From Casuarius casuarius (taxonomy: Eukaryota > Chordata > Aves > Casuariiformes > Casuariidae), in the NCBI GenBank assembly GCA_003342895.1, contig PTFA01000024.1, forward strand, positions 2,831,592 through 2,895,591: a stretch of DNA of 64,000 nt, written 5' to 3'. This document shows, piece by piece, positions 1 to 12,760 of the stretch (position 1 is the stretch's first letter; each line of letters opens with the position of its first letter). The notes under the pieces are model-generated. The model did no database searches and was not told where the DNA came from. It saw nothing but the letters and a program-made list of their open reading frames with translations. Position numbers and translations under genes: made by a program.

Positions 1-490
1 TAATAAAATTCACAGGGCTTGACCGAGAGGTTATTCAACGAAAAACATCGCAACCGCAGTCAAGTTCTCCCTCACTTTGCTGCACTTCATGATGCAATTG
101 GACGCAAGTGAATTATCTCACTTCGCTGACACACATATCTCATTACTACACCTGAGATGAAAATAGAGGCTGACACACGCACTTGGCCACACCTGCCCCG
201 TGCACCCATATTTAGCTAGCACAGCACGCAGGAGTTTGTAAATAAAACCGCAGCCATCTTGAAGAGATTAAATGCCTTCACCGAGCTGACAGGAAACATA
301 TCTCCAGGACTTGACTTGACGCTCATCTTCGTGAGGCTAATTAACAATTCTCTGCACCAAAAGTAACAATTCCCCTGCAAAGTTCCTAATTAAATCTGCG
401 GCTGCTGGGAAGAGTACTGGCCCAGCAAGGGCTGCCTCTGAGCAGACCTGCTGGGAGCCTGCCAGGGACCTTACCCTAGTTGTCAGCTGA
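1..490. promoter_or_regulatory. AT-rich motif-dense block, candidate enhancer
   Basis: Non-coding. Two TAATTA homeodomain cores (338-343 and 387-392) lie within 55 bases of two AACAAT SOX-type cores (343-348 and 365-370); the first pair overlaps. Long low-complexity-free AT-rich sequence with such pairs is typical of developmental enhancers, but these motifs are short and common. Enhancer status is inference; conservation was not tested. Confidence 0.22.
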
Positions 491-1949
491 ACCGAGGACT
501 ATGTAACACATTATGCAATGCAGGCCAAAAAAAGTCACACTCGTGGCCGCTCACAAGGAACAACAAACCTTGACGAGGGGAAAGCTCAGGCGGAAAGCAC
601 CTGCAGTTCCTTACTTGGTAATAGAGCCTTTTCTACCCTGTTCTGAAGAGAAGGGAGAGAGAGAAGCAGGAAAGATGTCAGACTTGGGGCAGGCACAAAT
701 TTCTTGTTTTCACATGCAAAAAGCTAGCCAGGGTTTATATCCAGCACAAATAAGCGTAAGCCTGCTCGCTCCCATCTCCCGGCTCCTCGGCCAGAGCCCA
801 AGGTGGGGGGAGCCGCTGCAGGTACAGCATCTCCTGGAAAAACAACCGAGTCAGGTCTCAAGATTTTGTCCTCTAGTAAAGAAAAAAAAGTATCCAGCTG
901 TCTCAGCCTAGTGTGAGCCTTCACCAGTAACACAGCCAAAACTGTGCAGTCAGAAAGGATAAGCAGGAAGGCAGACAGGATAAGGAGCTGGTCTGGTTTC
1001 AGAGGCAATGCTCTGACACCTAGGAAAGATGGATCCCTCCCCCCTCCCTGCTTTCCCCTAGGATTTTTAAACCACTAGACCTGTAACCTCCCCAGTTTGT
1101 TGTTTTGTTTTGAACAGCTGATTTAGAAGAATCATTAATGAAAGAAGAACATGAGGAGAAAGACTGAGCGCTTGGGGGAAAAACATACCAACTTGTCAAG
1201 AGACATTAGCCCAACGCACATTGGCACCGTAAGCATTAATAGTCGTATCTAAAGGTAGAGTGAAACTTCTGATTCTTAAGATCAGATTAGCTGAAAATAT
1301 TTATGAGGAAATTTACTGCTCACAGCTTCAAGCACGCATTAAGGTTTACACTTATCTTATCCACGTAATAAGTATCCATGCAATAGACCTCTGTCCTACT
1401 CTGTCTTGCGGTCAGTAAGGGACCTCAAGCAAAGGATTGATGAGATTGCAGAACACATATCTGTACATCTTCTCATCCTTGCATGGCCCCCATATATTCC
1501 TCAAACAGTGAAATGAGGATCCTTAAGTAAATAACACTCTGAATATGCCCCTATCTGGTTCATTTTTCTAGGAGCCATAAGATAGGAAGATTCACAGCAT
1601 AAGTAAAAAGGCTGCAAGGGATGCCAAAAGAGTTGCCACTGAGTGGTTTTAGCTGAAATTTTCAGTGCCAACAATAATGCAGAAAATGCCTGTATTTATC
1701 TGTGTATCAACAGCAGCCAGGTCTAGTGTACACATTTTTTATTATTATTTTAAAGATATTAATTCTACCTCAGATGGATCCTCTAGTCCATCTCTGTTCT
1801 TCCACGGTACAGATATTTGTAATGTGCTTAAATACCCTGAGTAATACCTTAGCCCCCCCCAATCTATTACAATGCTCAGCTAATTATCTCATACTGGTAG
1901 TAGTATTTTCTTAGTACCTGCAGCTTTCTAAAATGCACTACAATTTTAG
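491..1949. other. Unique non-coding sequence, nothing recognised
   Basis: No gene, RNA or repeat family recognised. A minus-strand open frame at 724-1008 encodes a hydrophobic stretch but opens at TTG rather than ATG, and neither strand shows a consistent exon. A C8 run lies at 1853-1860. Confidence 0.6.
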
Positions 1950-3830
1950 CTCGTTTTCTAGCAATAGTGGGCCTGGAGAACAGTTTACATCCTCTAACTC
2001 TGAAGTTACCTTTTATGCATGTGAAGCTTGCTGTCAGGTCTCCCTTGAGGCTTTCTTTCTCTAGACTGCACCACTAGTTCCTCACATTTGCCCTCACCAG
2101 CAATACTTTCTAGACTCTCCTCCTTACTGCTTTACTTTGGATTTTATATAGTTATCTGTTTCTTGAAGCAGTGTCCAAATCAGGACCAGCACCCCAGCTG
2201 TGGGTTGAGCACAGCTGTCACGCGTCTTGCAGATGACAGACCCTGGTTAGATATCTCAGGGCGATGTTTACCTCTTGCACAATAGGACGACATTGCTGGC
2301 TTGCGTTCAGCCTGTGATCTGCTAGTACCGCCAGAAGCTTTCCTGCAAAATTGCTATTTTCTCTGGGATTGCCCATCTTAGATTTATTCCATGTCATTAG
2401 CCCTACATCCTCCCTGAAGCAGCCCTTACCGAATTGCATCTTTTTTTTTTTTTTTAAATACATAACCTATTTGCCACCATCATTTTGCATTCTAGCCCTG
2501 CCCTTTGGTGCGATGCTAGCTCTTCTTGGCATAATGCCATGGGAAATTATTCAGCACAGTCTCTATATACCATAGAAGTAATTTACAGAAACATTGAATA
2601 GACTGCTGCAAAATCATGCCCTGGAGCCTGACACGAGGCAGCTCTTTAAACCTGGTTTCTCCTCAGCTGAGCACTCACTTTAAAGTGGTTTTGCCAGAGT
2701 CTGTCTCCTTAACTGGCCTATTAGGATGCCACTTGAGTGTCAACAGTCACACTAAAAATCAAGATAGCTGATTGCTGCGCACAAGGCCTGTTACTCTGTC
2801 AAAACAGGAAATTAGATCGATTTGGCATCATTTGTCCTGAACAAGTTCATTTGGGCTGTTACTCATCCCCGTATCTATCTTCTTGGTATTTTCAAACAGT
2901 TTGAGCATTTCTTCCAGTACTTTTCTGGGAATCGAAGTGAGGCTTACAGCTGCCCCTCTCCTCCTCTTTCTTTTTTAAAGCTATTGTACTGCCATTGCCT
3001 TTTTGCAGTCCCCAGTCAGATATTCCCAGAGGTGACGGCTCTGCGCTGGACTTGGCCGGTTCTCAAAGTTCAGGTCAGGTCCCGACAGTCTGGAAATATC
3101 GGCCTTGGCTAAATATTCTCTAGTTTATTCTGTCCTTGATTTTTACTTCTGCACTTGCTGGGGTCAACCGTGATTGCAGTTGGCCTTTCTAGTAAAAAGT
3201 GAACCATAACAAGCATCAAACATTTTAGCTTTCTTAGCACGATCTAACTTTTCATTCCCATTAAATGATGGATTACATCTTCTCTCACTGTTCCTCTATT
3301 AATATATTTATAGAACGCTGTCTTGGTACCCTGTCAAATCTCAGTCCCTGGCTTGACTTTTTTTCATTCATCCCCACCTGTTCATGCTTTTCCCTTATAT
3401 CCATGCTTAGTTACCTGAACAAGTTTGCACCTCCTGCATATTTCCTTTTATATTTAAGGCCAAGATTTAGATGATCTACTTCCTATGCTTTCCATCTTTC
3501 CACATTGGGATAAGTTGAGCCTGGCCCCTTAACATATTTCCCTTAAAGAAATTACCAACTCCTAAACAGGTTCCTCTCCTTCCCCAACATATTTTCTATT
3601 GGATTTTTCCTGTACCTATTCTAAGCTATCATCTGGCTTTCTGAAAGTCCGTTGTTTTTCCCTTCCTGTCCTCCCTCTCCCAATTGTTGTTTGTTTGGTT
3701 TTTTTCCTGGTCATTCGCACCCAAAATGCGGTCATGTTCATACTCCCCCGTAGCTCCTTCCCCTTGACTGCAGTCCCATCTCTATCTTTTATATTGTGGT
3801 GTTCTGAGACACAGCATTCAAGTGCCTAGT
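1950..3830 (-). mobile_element. CR1-type LINE remnant, 3' part of ORF2 and 3' region, inverted
   Basis: A decayed chicken-repeat-1 class non-LTR retrotransposon whose coding strand is minus. The plus strand follows, in order and without large gaps, the antisense of the CR1 3' region and reverse transcriptase. At 2827-2798 the minus strand still reads CQIDLISCFD, against the CR1 reverse transcriptase segment CQTNLISFFD; the codon just upstream is TGA. Further landmarks are the block near 2040-2220 (the antisense stretch normally reading as outdated-antigen-like 'compared with a main type' is replaced here by the usual CR1 3' block), the block around 2290-2340, and the upstream ORF2 block around 3120-3660. 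Stops and frameshifts break every frame, so it is inactive. A T15 run sits inside it at 2441-2455. Both ends are approximate: the low-coordinate end is the element's 3' side, and similarity fades near 3,800. The match is by memory of the family, not by alignment. Confidence 0.82.
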
Positions 3831-5400
3831 TAATAATGCCATAAAATATACCCCAATATACTTCAATGACTCGGTTCTTACCCCTCCCATGTCAGCCCCA
3901 CTCATCCCCAAACCCATACCACACAAAAGCCATTTGACCATATCATGACACACATAAATCTCCCCCATTAACTTCAGGATGTTTCCAAAACTATATTAGC
4001 CCAAGAGCCAAACTAGCCTCGTGGCATCTCTGTCAGTTATATGCACCCACTGATCCAAATTTGGTAGGGTTTTTCATTTTGTTTTTAAAGAAATACCAAC
4101 ACTGAAGTAAAAATCTTTGCATTTGAAGGCATTGAACATCAACAACACAAGCAGGGATAGGAGCAGAATTTGGCACATCTGTACCTCTTTGGCACTGCCA
4201 TACCTCTGTAGGTCACCAGAAGCCACAGAAATAACGCTTTTGTGAGACTGCAATTCTCCAAGTTACTTCTTCCACAAGCTCACAGGGCAGACTCTGCACC
4301 AGAGTGGAAAACAAGCTAACTGGCATTTTTACAAGTCTGTGCATCTCACAAGCACCAGAGCCTGTGTACATGTATTTCTTCTCCTTCTGATGTGGTAAAG
4401 GGCTTTAAAGCTGTGCCTTCTGACTAACTGTATCTTTAAAGCATTAGTCAACTGGAAACAGGCCTGACACTGCAAAGTGAGTTTTCATTTGCAAACCTCA
4501 GTCCAACTGAAGCGGATTATGCCTTCTTAAGGGAGTGCTAGATAAATAGACATCACACAGCCTGAATAGACAAACTCAGCCTGAAAACAACCCTAGTGCA
4601 CTTTTCAAGAGAAGCAAATTGAGATTTCTTACCTGCAAGCAAATGGGAAATAAAAGTTGCAAGAACAGAAATTGCAAATTCATATGCTGTGGTAAGATGG
4701 GAAGGAATACACTCGGAGTGATTTTTCTTCAGTATAAAAGGTGGTGGGTTTGGGGGTAACAAAGGGAAAACATTGAATTACTCCAGTTTATGTATTTTCA
4801 TATCTCAAAACAATAAAGACCTTTTTTAAGTAGTAGTAGTAGTGGTCTGCACATGTGCAAAAATTTACCACCTAGATCACATATCACAGTGGACCTCATG
4901 AGAAAACTCAGTGAATAGGTGAGCTTTGTGAGATTATTCCAAAACTCCAAAAGCAGCGATTTAGTTTTTTTGTCACCTTGTTCAAATGTACAGGAGGATC
5001 TATTTATATAATGACTCATCCATGCACTGCAAATGGTGTTTTATTAGATGATTATTTTCATGCACTTGTGTTAGTTATATTTAGTTCTCATGCACTGATT
5101 TCCTGAAGAACCTTAAATAAAGGCTACTTGGGTCACAGCCATTCCTTCCGGACTATAGCAAAATTCACAGCCTTAAAAAAAGTGGTTTTTTTTTTTTTAA
5201 CAGAAAATATCTAGTCATATCTGCAATATGTAAGGCTGTCTAAACAACTGTCCCTTTTCTCCAAAACAGGAACAATGGTTTGCCGGTATCCCTTCAGAAG
5301 GACAGAAGAGTTCCCTTCTAGAAGGGCCTGTTGTTCCTGCAAGTCCTACATTCCCCGGAAACTGAATTGAAAGCAAGTGTCCACACTTCAGAAGTGCCGA
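3831..5400. other. Unique non-coding sequence
   Basis: No gene or repeat family recognised. The first 200 bases may be a further, unrecognisable extension of the neighbouring CR1 copy. A five-unit AGT trinucleotide run lies at 4829-4843. Around 5270-5340 short arms (CAGGAACAA and TTGTTCCTG) form a weak inverted repeat. Confidence 0.55.
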
Positions 5401-6060
5401 TCGTGCGCTTGACAACTTTGACAGAGTTAAAGAGAAAGGACTGATCCGGCACAGGTTCTCGCAGCTTAGGTCTGGGACTCGCCGCGCGCAAGGAACACAC
5501 CAGCCGGGCTGGTCGAGTTATCTCGCTGGCTAAGAGCATGCTTGTCCTCATCTGGCATTGTGCGCAAGCACGGGAACTTAAACAGCAAACAAAAACTTCC
5601 CTTAAAGATTCCTGCAGTGCTTTTTCTTTTTTCCTTCTTCAGCCAAACTAAGTTTATTAACCCCAGCGATTTGGCCAAAGGCCAGTTTGGAAAGCGCTAC
5701 GTCGCCTGACCGGCATTCTCCCTGCCGATTCAGCTGCCTGCCGCACGCTTCGTTTCTCGCTCCAGCCCCTGACCCTGGAATGGTATCTGCCTGCGTAGAT
5801 GCTGACATTGCACCGGCAGCTAATGAGGTAAACTGAGCGCGGCCCAGCTGCAAGGCACCGTCCGGGCAGGTCTCCTTTGAGCCAGCCACACGGCTGCTGC
5901 GTGTTGCTGTGCCACCTCGTCACGGCCGTGGTGGTCGCCTTTTGTCCTCCAAAGCCCCCTGCATTTCTTCACTGGGCAAGCCGGTTCCTTGGCAATAATC
6001 CTGGAGCGCTTCCCTTCACATCCGAGGAAGCGTCACCTTCGTCTTTGGTTGCAGTAGTAT
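5401..6060. other. Moderately GC-rich, CpG-containing patch
   Basis: CpG dinucleotides are visibly more frequent here than in flanking sequence, and both strands are open in several frames, as expected of GC-rich DNA. No codon pattern, start context or known protein is recognisable. It could be a small regulatory CpG patch; nothing shows transcription. Confidence 0.3.
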
Positions 6061-6480
6061 TAAACATGCTCTGCTATATTTAAACTGATTAGACATTCTT
6101 CAAGATGAAAGATTTTGCATGCAAAAATTGATGTATTATCTTCTGTTACTACGACAGTCCTAATTTCTGCACTTTACAATTCATGGCAGTTTAGAGAGCT
6201 GTTACTTTTGACAGGGGCAGTTTAATTCTACACTTGGAGTTTGTTGGCTTCCATAATTTTGTTATTTGTTCATTATGTGGCTTCAGAGATTATATGTGAC
6301 AAACTGATGTATTTTTATTGATTGCACAGAGCAGCAAGGCAATGCTCTTATCTGTATTTTTCAAGCATTAAACATTAGAAAACTGACTAAAAAATAGACG
6401 TGCAAAACAGTGTGACATACATGTGACCCATTTTTCAAGGATGAAATTTGCACTGAAAATTCTGCTAGTGCAAATCAAAA
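6061..6480. promoter_or_regulatory. AT-rich block with a 14-bp palindrome, candidate enhancer
   Basis: AT-rich, free of simple repeats, and abruptly bounded by the GC-rich patch before it. It contains a perfect 14-bp palindrome, TTTTGCATGCAAAA, at 6113-6126, which presents two opposed TTTGCAT half sites of POU/octamer type. The appearance is that of conserved non-coding DNA; conservation itself is not shown. Confidence 0.22.
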
Positions 6481-9400
6481 TATTTGCACATTACTGTTTT
6501 CCTGTGTATGAAATTTGTCACTGAAATTGCCACTGAAATTTGCCCGATGACGTGCCTCAGTAAAGAAACCTTGGATTCGCGTCCCAGCATTGCACCCGAG
6601 CCAGCCGGGCTGTCCCGGAAGCCGCCCTGCAATGTGCCCAGTGCGGACAGGGGGGCGAGCTGCCGCCTTCCCGCCCGCTAGCACGTGCCCACACCGGGTG
6701 TCCTCGTTTTGTACAACGCGATCTTGCTCCGGGTTTATTTATTCTCCAAAACTCGCTGTGAACTCCGGGGCAGGTACCAAGGGTGCTGCGCCAGCTGGCC
6801 TGGAAGACCTGCCAATGCCCTCACCCCGGAGGCCATGTCCTTCGGCGGCCCGCGGCCACCCCATTTCTCCTACGTGGAGATTACCAGCAACTTGCCCACA
6901 AACATGGGACACACAGAAATGTCACTTAGCTGCTACGTGAAATCACCAAGCTCATTTAAACATGCAACTATAAGAAATCAAGTTATCAAGTTATCCAGGG
7001 GTTTCTAGGACTGCAAATAGCATATTTATATTTTATATGCTTAAAACCGTATGCTTACTCAACATTAAAATTAGTATTCCACATCAAAAGAGAACAAGTG
7101 CTATAATTCTGCAGTCATCTGTCTCACTGCAGAGAGGAGAATTTGCTTTTACAAAGCAGTAACAGACTACTCGGGCCCGAGTCAAAGAGAAGCATTTAAG
7201 CATGCACTTAAGGCCATATTGATGCTATAACATGTTCAGAGGTGAGCTGCCCACTATGCGTCTTGCTGGTCTGGAGCTTAGCACATCCCAAAGTTATTTC
7301 AAAGCATATGATCTTATCTTTTTAAAGAAAACAATACATGTATAGAACAGAAGAATTAATGTATTTTAAGAAGTAGTCCTACCTACAAGTTTATCTGTCT
7401 TTAAACATGCAATATAGTTAAAACCCTACAGTATTTTCTAGACCGAAGGAAGCTTCTCTAGAATTCAGAAGCAACATTTTCAGAAGTGAGCAGTCCAGAA
7501 ATGAATGCCTGCCGAGACAGGCAAAATAGTCTCATATCGCTGGGTTCTGGGTGCATAAGATCTGCTGAAGTTTCAGGGAGGAGTCAGGAAATAATTTCTT
7601 TCAAGCACTTTACTGGGCAACAAGTGTCTTGCAAGGACACAAAGTCGAAGACGACTTTCTTCCCTCTTCCCCATCACCCTGCACCATCTTAAGAAAACTA
7701 AAGAGCTCAGTTCCACCTACCTCCTTTAGCCCACAAAGTCCAACAGGGATTAACCAAACGGTGCCAAATAAATTTTAACTAATAAGGGACTGTAAGAGGA
7801 AGGTATCTTGGGAAAAAGCCAGGCTAGGATGACTTCGAATAAACAGATTCTGGACCAAAACAGTAGTCACACAGTTAAGGTAGTTGACTGTATCTGGATT
7901 CAGTTTGTTAGTCCAACAGCATCTCAGAATGATTTTAAACAAATCTCTTGCTCTTTCTGCACCTCCAATTTCTGCCTAAGTGAGAAGCAACAGTACAGCA
8001 TGTCCCTTGTCATGTACATTCACACTATGGGTGCATATGCAAACTATGAGAGTCCAGCACTGCCTTTCTATGCCTGCATATACTACACAGATGTATAGGA
8101 CAGCACACCTTATTTGGGCCTCATACTCTAATATATAGCTATGAAGAATTACTTGTACTCTTATTAACTCAAAAACCTACGTACTGTAACCATTATTGTA
8201 AAATACATTTATCATTCTGGCAATTCCCAGTTGTTGAATGCTTGGTTTTACATCCTTAATGTTCTTTTAACACATTTTGGTGTGTCATTATTTACAGATA
8301 TGACTGTACAACTCACACAGCACTGTATCCTTTGTGTGTCAAACCTTACAGAACAAGCACTGTAACAGCATTTAATAACAATTACAAAATATCAGCTTGG
8401 ATTAGTTTGTCCTGTACCTCTACTTGCAAATACATTTGAACCTGGATGGTTCATGTAGAAGGTCAGAAAGAATAATTTCAGTAGAGCTACCTTTTCAGTC
8501 AGGATTTAGCTGCAGCAGTCAGTGGCATGCAGTAAGTTTAACTTATTGCATAGAGCTTCAGTTAATCACAAGTTTATGATGATCATGCGTGGAGAGCATA
8601 TGAGCCTGTGTATGCATGCTTATATGTTTACATTATCAAGCCAAAATTTCAGCTGGGAACTAGGTGTCCCAAGAGGAAGCCCAGAGTGATGCTGCAAATT
8701 CAGTGCTCTCCGATTTCACTGTGAGCTCTCGGTCTCGGACCCCCCCAAAGACTAGACCATGCTTTCCTGAGTGGGCAACACAACAAGCCAGAAGCTGATA
8801 CTATGAGTGGTGGTTTAAAGGCACATATTTAAGATGGTCCTACAGGTGTCTCTGATCATTGACTATCAAAGTAAGGAAAAGACCAGTAATTAAATCATTG
8901 TCACAGAGCATTATTTGCATTTCCTTTTGCCTTCAAGGGAACGGAGGCAGTTTTCATAAATGCAGTAAGCTAAGGAAACATTCCTGCTATATAAAACAGG
9001 ACTTATACTTCACAGCAGAATACCCAAGCTTTTGACAGGGGGGGAATACTATCTTCTTTCTAAGTTGGGACTCCTCAAGAAAGATTTTGACGTTGCAGAT
9101 TTCGCATGTGTCAAAAAGGCACAAGCAACCCCTTGCCAGATTGCATGGGAATATAGCAATTGTTAAAGAATTTAAAAAATAAATAAATGACAGGAACATT
9201 TAACCATGCAAAAGCTCTGACCGGGGTCTTAGCCCAGCATTAATACGTCGAAGCCATGTCCTATAATTATCTCATAGCTTTGCTGAGAGCAGGGACCACA
9301 GAGATGGCAGGTAGAGGAAGGGCATTAACAGAGCATCGCCAGCTGTAGTAATTTAAAAGAAACACTAATATTCTTCCATGCCTTTGAAGACTTACAGTAG

Positions 9401-10060
9401 CAATGCAAACTTACCATCTCATGACTGATTTCAATTATTGCACAAGATCACTTTGCTGCTCTGAAATTATAGTTTGAGAAAAACCTTCTAATTGTAAGCT
9501 CTAAACTGTCAGCTATTTTTCATCTTTAGAAAATAAAGGAGCTCTACAAATCTCTAAGATGAATGTTTATTGGCAGCAACCTCCAACTATAAAGATCAGT
9601 CACCTAGAGATGATCAAAGAGGTTTGTATCCGGAAACGGCAGTTTTCTCTTGTGAAAGTCGCCCTTAGCAAATTGGTGTTAGATGTTTGAATACTCTTCC
9701 GAGAAACGCGGGTCCTAATCTGAACTTAGAGATCCTGAACAGGAATAAACGCATCTTTGTCTACTCCTTGTAAATTGACCCCTTAGAGTTCTGTAGGTTA
9801 GCTTTTATTCTCGGAGGTCGTTTTGGAAAGTTAGTGTATAACTGCAAGCAAAAGGAAGCCTCCATTAAAAAAAAGAAAGAAAACACTTTCTCCATGGGTC
9901 AAGCAAGTACACACAAATATTAAAAATAACAAAAAGGAAATAATTGTCACGTGCTTTTATCTAGAAACTAAGAATAGTGCTGTTTCCGTTTGCAAAGAGT
10001 TATTAAGAATTATTTGTGCAACTCTAGGTTATCAGCAGCTACTAACACAAAGCAGGCAGT
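6481..10060. other. Unique non-coding sequence
   Basis: A slightly GC-rich start (6580-6900) gives overlapping open frames on both strands, none resembling a known protein. The rest is AT-rich, with a G7 run near 9040. No RNA gene or repeat family recognised. Confidence 0.55.
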
Positions 10061-10780
10061 CCCACGTGGCACGTTGCACAGTCTCCGGCGAGCGCCTGTC
10101 ATTCCGCACCAGCAGAAGAACGACGAGTGCATGCCTGCAGGACCAGGGCCCATGGGTTCATACTTCTCTCCGCAAGAGGTGTTTTCAAGCACAGCATTGG
10201 GGAAAACAAACCCTATATACCCTAAATGTCATGACCCGGAGTGAAATCAATCCCAGCTGTGTGGGCTGCCAAAGCTTGGATTCGAAATTGGTGCCCGGGC
10301 AGACTTGGAACGTGACCCTTGCTTACGGGAGCGGGCGTCAGCCGGTAGCGGCATCACGTTTGTACTTCAGAGGGGACTTTTCTGCCTGCCGCTCAGCCTC
10401 GGTCAGCAGAAACCCTCACGGATCTCCGGCTGCCCTGCGAGTTTGGGGTCTCGCCTTCCCTAGAGGCACGTAGATGCTGGCATGGGATTTGTCAGACCCG
10501 AGATTTCCCCGACAGATTTCTGTCAAGTCCCTCTAATGCTTTAAAGCGGCAGTAAAGCCTTCAGGGGGCTTTCGCCCCCGTAGGTCTCCGGCAGCCTTTG
10601 CACCCGATGTTTCAGGGCAGGCGGCAGCTGCCGCCCCGCTACCTGCCTGCTCCGCGGGCCTCGCGCTGCAGCCCCTGCCACTCGCAGCACTTCCCCCCGC
10701 GCTTCCTCCTACTTCAAAAGGGCCCGTTTCGGGTTCGACAAGCAACATCAAACACAGCAGGTGGGTTTCCCCAAGCCACT
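10061..10780. other. GC-rich patch, no gene recognised
   Basis: CpG content rises between about 10,060 and 10,700, giving a plus frame of 135 codons and a minus frame of 118 codons in the same area. Neither has a recognisable domain, and open frames on both strands point to composition rather than coding. Confidence 0.35.
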
Positions 10781-12400
10781 CGCTTTGAAAACCTCTTTCT
10801 CTCACTGCTTTCTGTCTCTGGATCACCTTGAACACTCTTTTGCCAGAGTGCAAGAACAGTTTTGTTTTCTCACCTTTGGAATCCAACATTTTGGGGTTTT
10901 AAGGCTCAAAGTGTGGAACCTTGGGAGAGAAAATGCAAAACCAAAGGAAATGAAGATATCACTTAATCATTTTCAGGTGTAACTCAGTGGGCAAAACCTA
11001 AGGGTCTGCTTGCTCCCAGGGAAATTGGGACTGGGAGCTTTGGTGTGAGCAACAGGGGCATCGCTACTGCGCCAGCCTGCGACCACTGGCTTTTCCCCAT
11101 TAACATCTGAGCATTAGAAGAAAAAGTTGTGCACAACGAGATTGGGAGGAAGATGCCAAGTGATTACAGAGCAATTAGAGAAGCATGTGTTTAATGGAGG
11201 TGCTTTCCCAGCCCTCTGCGTCCTGCGGGAAGCCAGCAGGACTGGCAAGGTGCCCGACGGCAGTGTTGATAGATGCCCTGGAGAGCTGTTGACCTCCTGC
11301 ACGTGACTCCCGAAAGCTGCCCCGCTGACTGTCGTGCCTCCTGTGTGAAGCAGATGGTGCTGGGCAGGGCCGGCTCGTAAAAAAGGTGATGGTGCCTGGG
11401 CGGCGTACGCAGAGCACAGATGTCTGAGGGATATTTTCCATGCCCAGCTCGTCATTTGGCAGGGAAGCACCCAGCTATCAAGAGGGGAGGTGGTCCTCAC
11501 TCCTGTCCAAAATGGGAATGCCGTTACCTCATCAGGTTTGCCTGCCCAATTAATTTGCACAATTATGGTGTACTAGCACTGTCACCTTTACAATAGGAAT
11601 TAAGTTATGCTTCACCCTGCAACCCAGCCTTGCCAAGCAAGACCAAGCCATTGCTGCTGCCCCGTGCCATGAGCAGGGAAGGAAGTGCAGCAGCCAGTGC
11701 AATGGCCAAAAAAAAGTGGCACAAATTATTTCACTCCTCTGCCCCAGTCAGCAAAGCCCTGTAGCTGCTTCACCCTTATCCACGTTTATGGCTGCCAGGC
11801 TGCCCCTTCCTAGGCAGGCTAAACGGTCTGAGCTGAGGCATCAGTTGCCGTGCAAGGTGGACGACCTAGCAAAATCCTTTCAGAAACACCCGCTGTCACT
11901 ATGGCAGTAGAGCCCAAGCTTATCTGAAGGAAGAAACACATTTCCATCTTAACACAAGATAATTAAAATCTCATTTAGGCACCTGGATAGATGGGGGGAA
12001 TCTAGTACTGCAGGATAAGTCTCACTGCAGGATAAGTTTCTCAAGGAAAAATCAGGGCAAGCACTAAGAGTACCAGGGCATTTCTGTATGACCTCTAGGA
12101 GCTGTTATTTTTATCTTTTATAAAGTTTCTTCAAAAGCATCTGGAGTCTGGGGCTCATCTTATATTTCAGTGAACCTGCTGCACGTGCAACTCATTCTAT
12201 ACAGCGAAAAGGCACTGAAGTATGAAACAGCAGGTAAAACATACCCAGCTCATTTAAATGGGAAATAATGAATTATCTAACGTAACAGGTATCTTAAGAA
12301 AACAGCATGCTTTGGAAGCATTCTCCTATTTAATGTTATAAAGGCAAATATTTCATTATGTATTAAGGGCAAAAAAACTCAGCCCAGACGCCACATCTTT
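10781..12400. other. Unique non-coding sequence with a two-copy 17-bp tandem repeat
   Basis: No gene recognised. A 17-bp unit is repeated twice at 12007-12040; the core ACTGCAGGATAAGT is identical in both copies (12007-12020 and 12024-12037). A minus frame at 11114-11560 has no recognisable domain. Confidence 0.5.
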
Positions 12401-12760
12401 CTCCGTTTCACTACTTAAAGGCAGCAGTGTGGCTCCCAAATCATACGCCAGCGGAGGGCTGTACGGGGCTCGTAAAGCAAATGTCCTCTCATCAGCAGCC
12501 CCGGGAGCCCCTTGCAGGAGTGGCAGCAGAGCCCTGATGCCCCATGCAAGCCCCCAGGCCAGAGAAGAGCATCTTCCGTGAACGGGATCGCGCCGGCCAC
12601 GAGGCTGAGGGAGCTCGGCTCCCGCTGCAGGCCACCGGGACGGCGACCGTACCTCTGCGAGACTAGGCAAGAAAAAAAGTTTTGGCCCATGTTGACGCTG
12701 TAGCAGCCAGTCAGCTGCAACGCTTTGGATGGTGGCATATGAGGGCAAGAGCCGCTCCTC
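12401..12760. other. Small GC-rich patch
   Basis: Locally GC- and CpG-rich with open frames on both strands and no recognisable protein. The flanks are AT-rich. Possible minor regulatory patch; nothing specific seen. Confidence 0.3.

Noticed and set aside
724..1008. Minus frame with a transmembrane-like segment
   Set aside because: It opens at TTG, has no ATG, no recognised family and no splice signals; hydrophobicity can arise by chance in this composition.
2080..3830. Short plus frames inside the CR1 copy
   Set aside because: They are antisense to a decayed LINE and explained by it.
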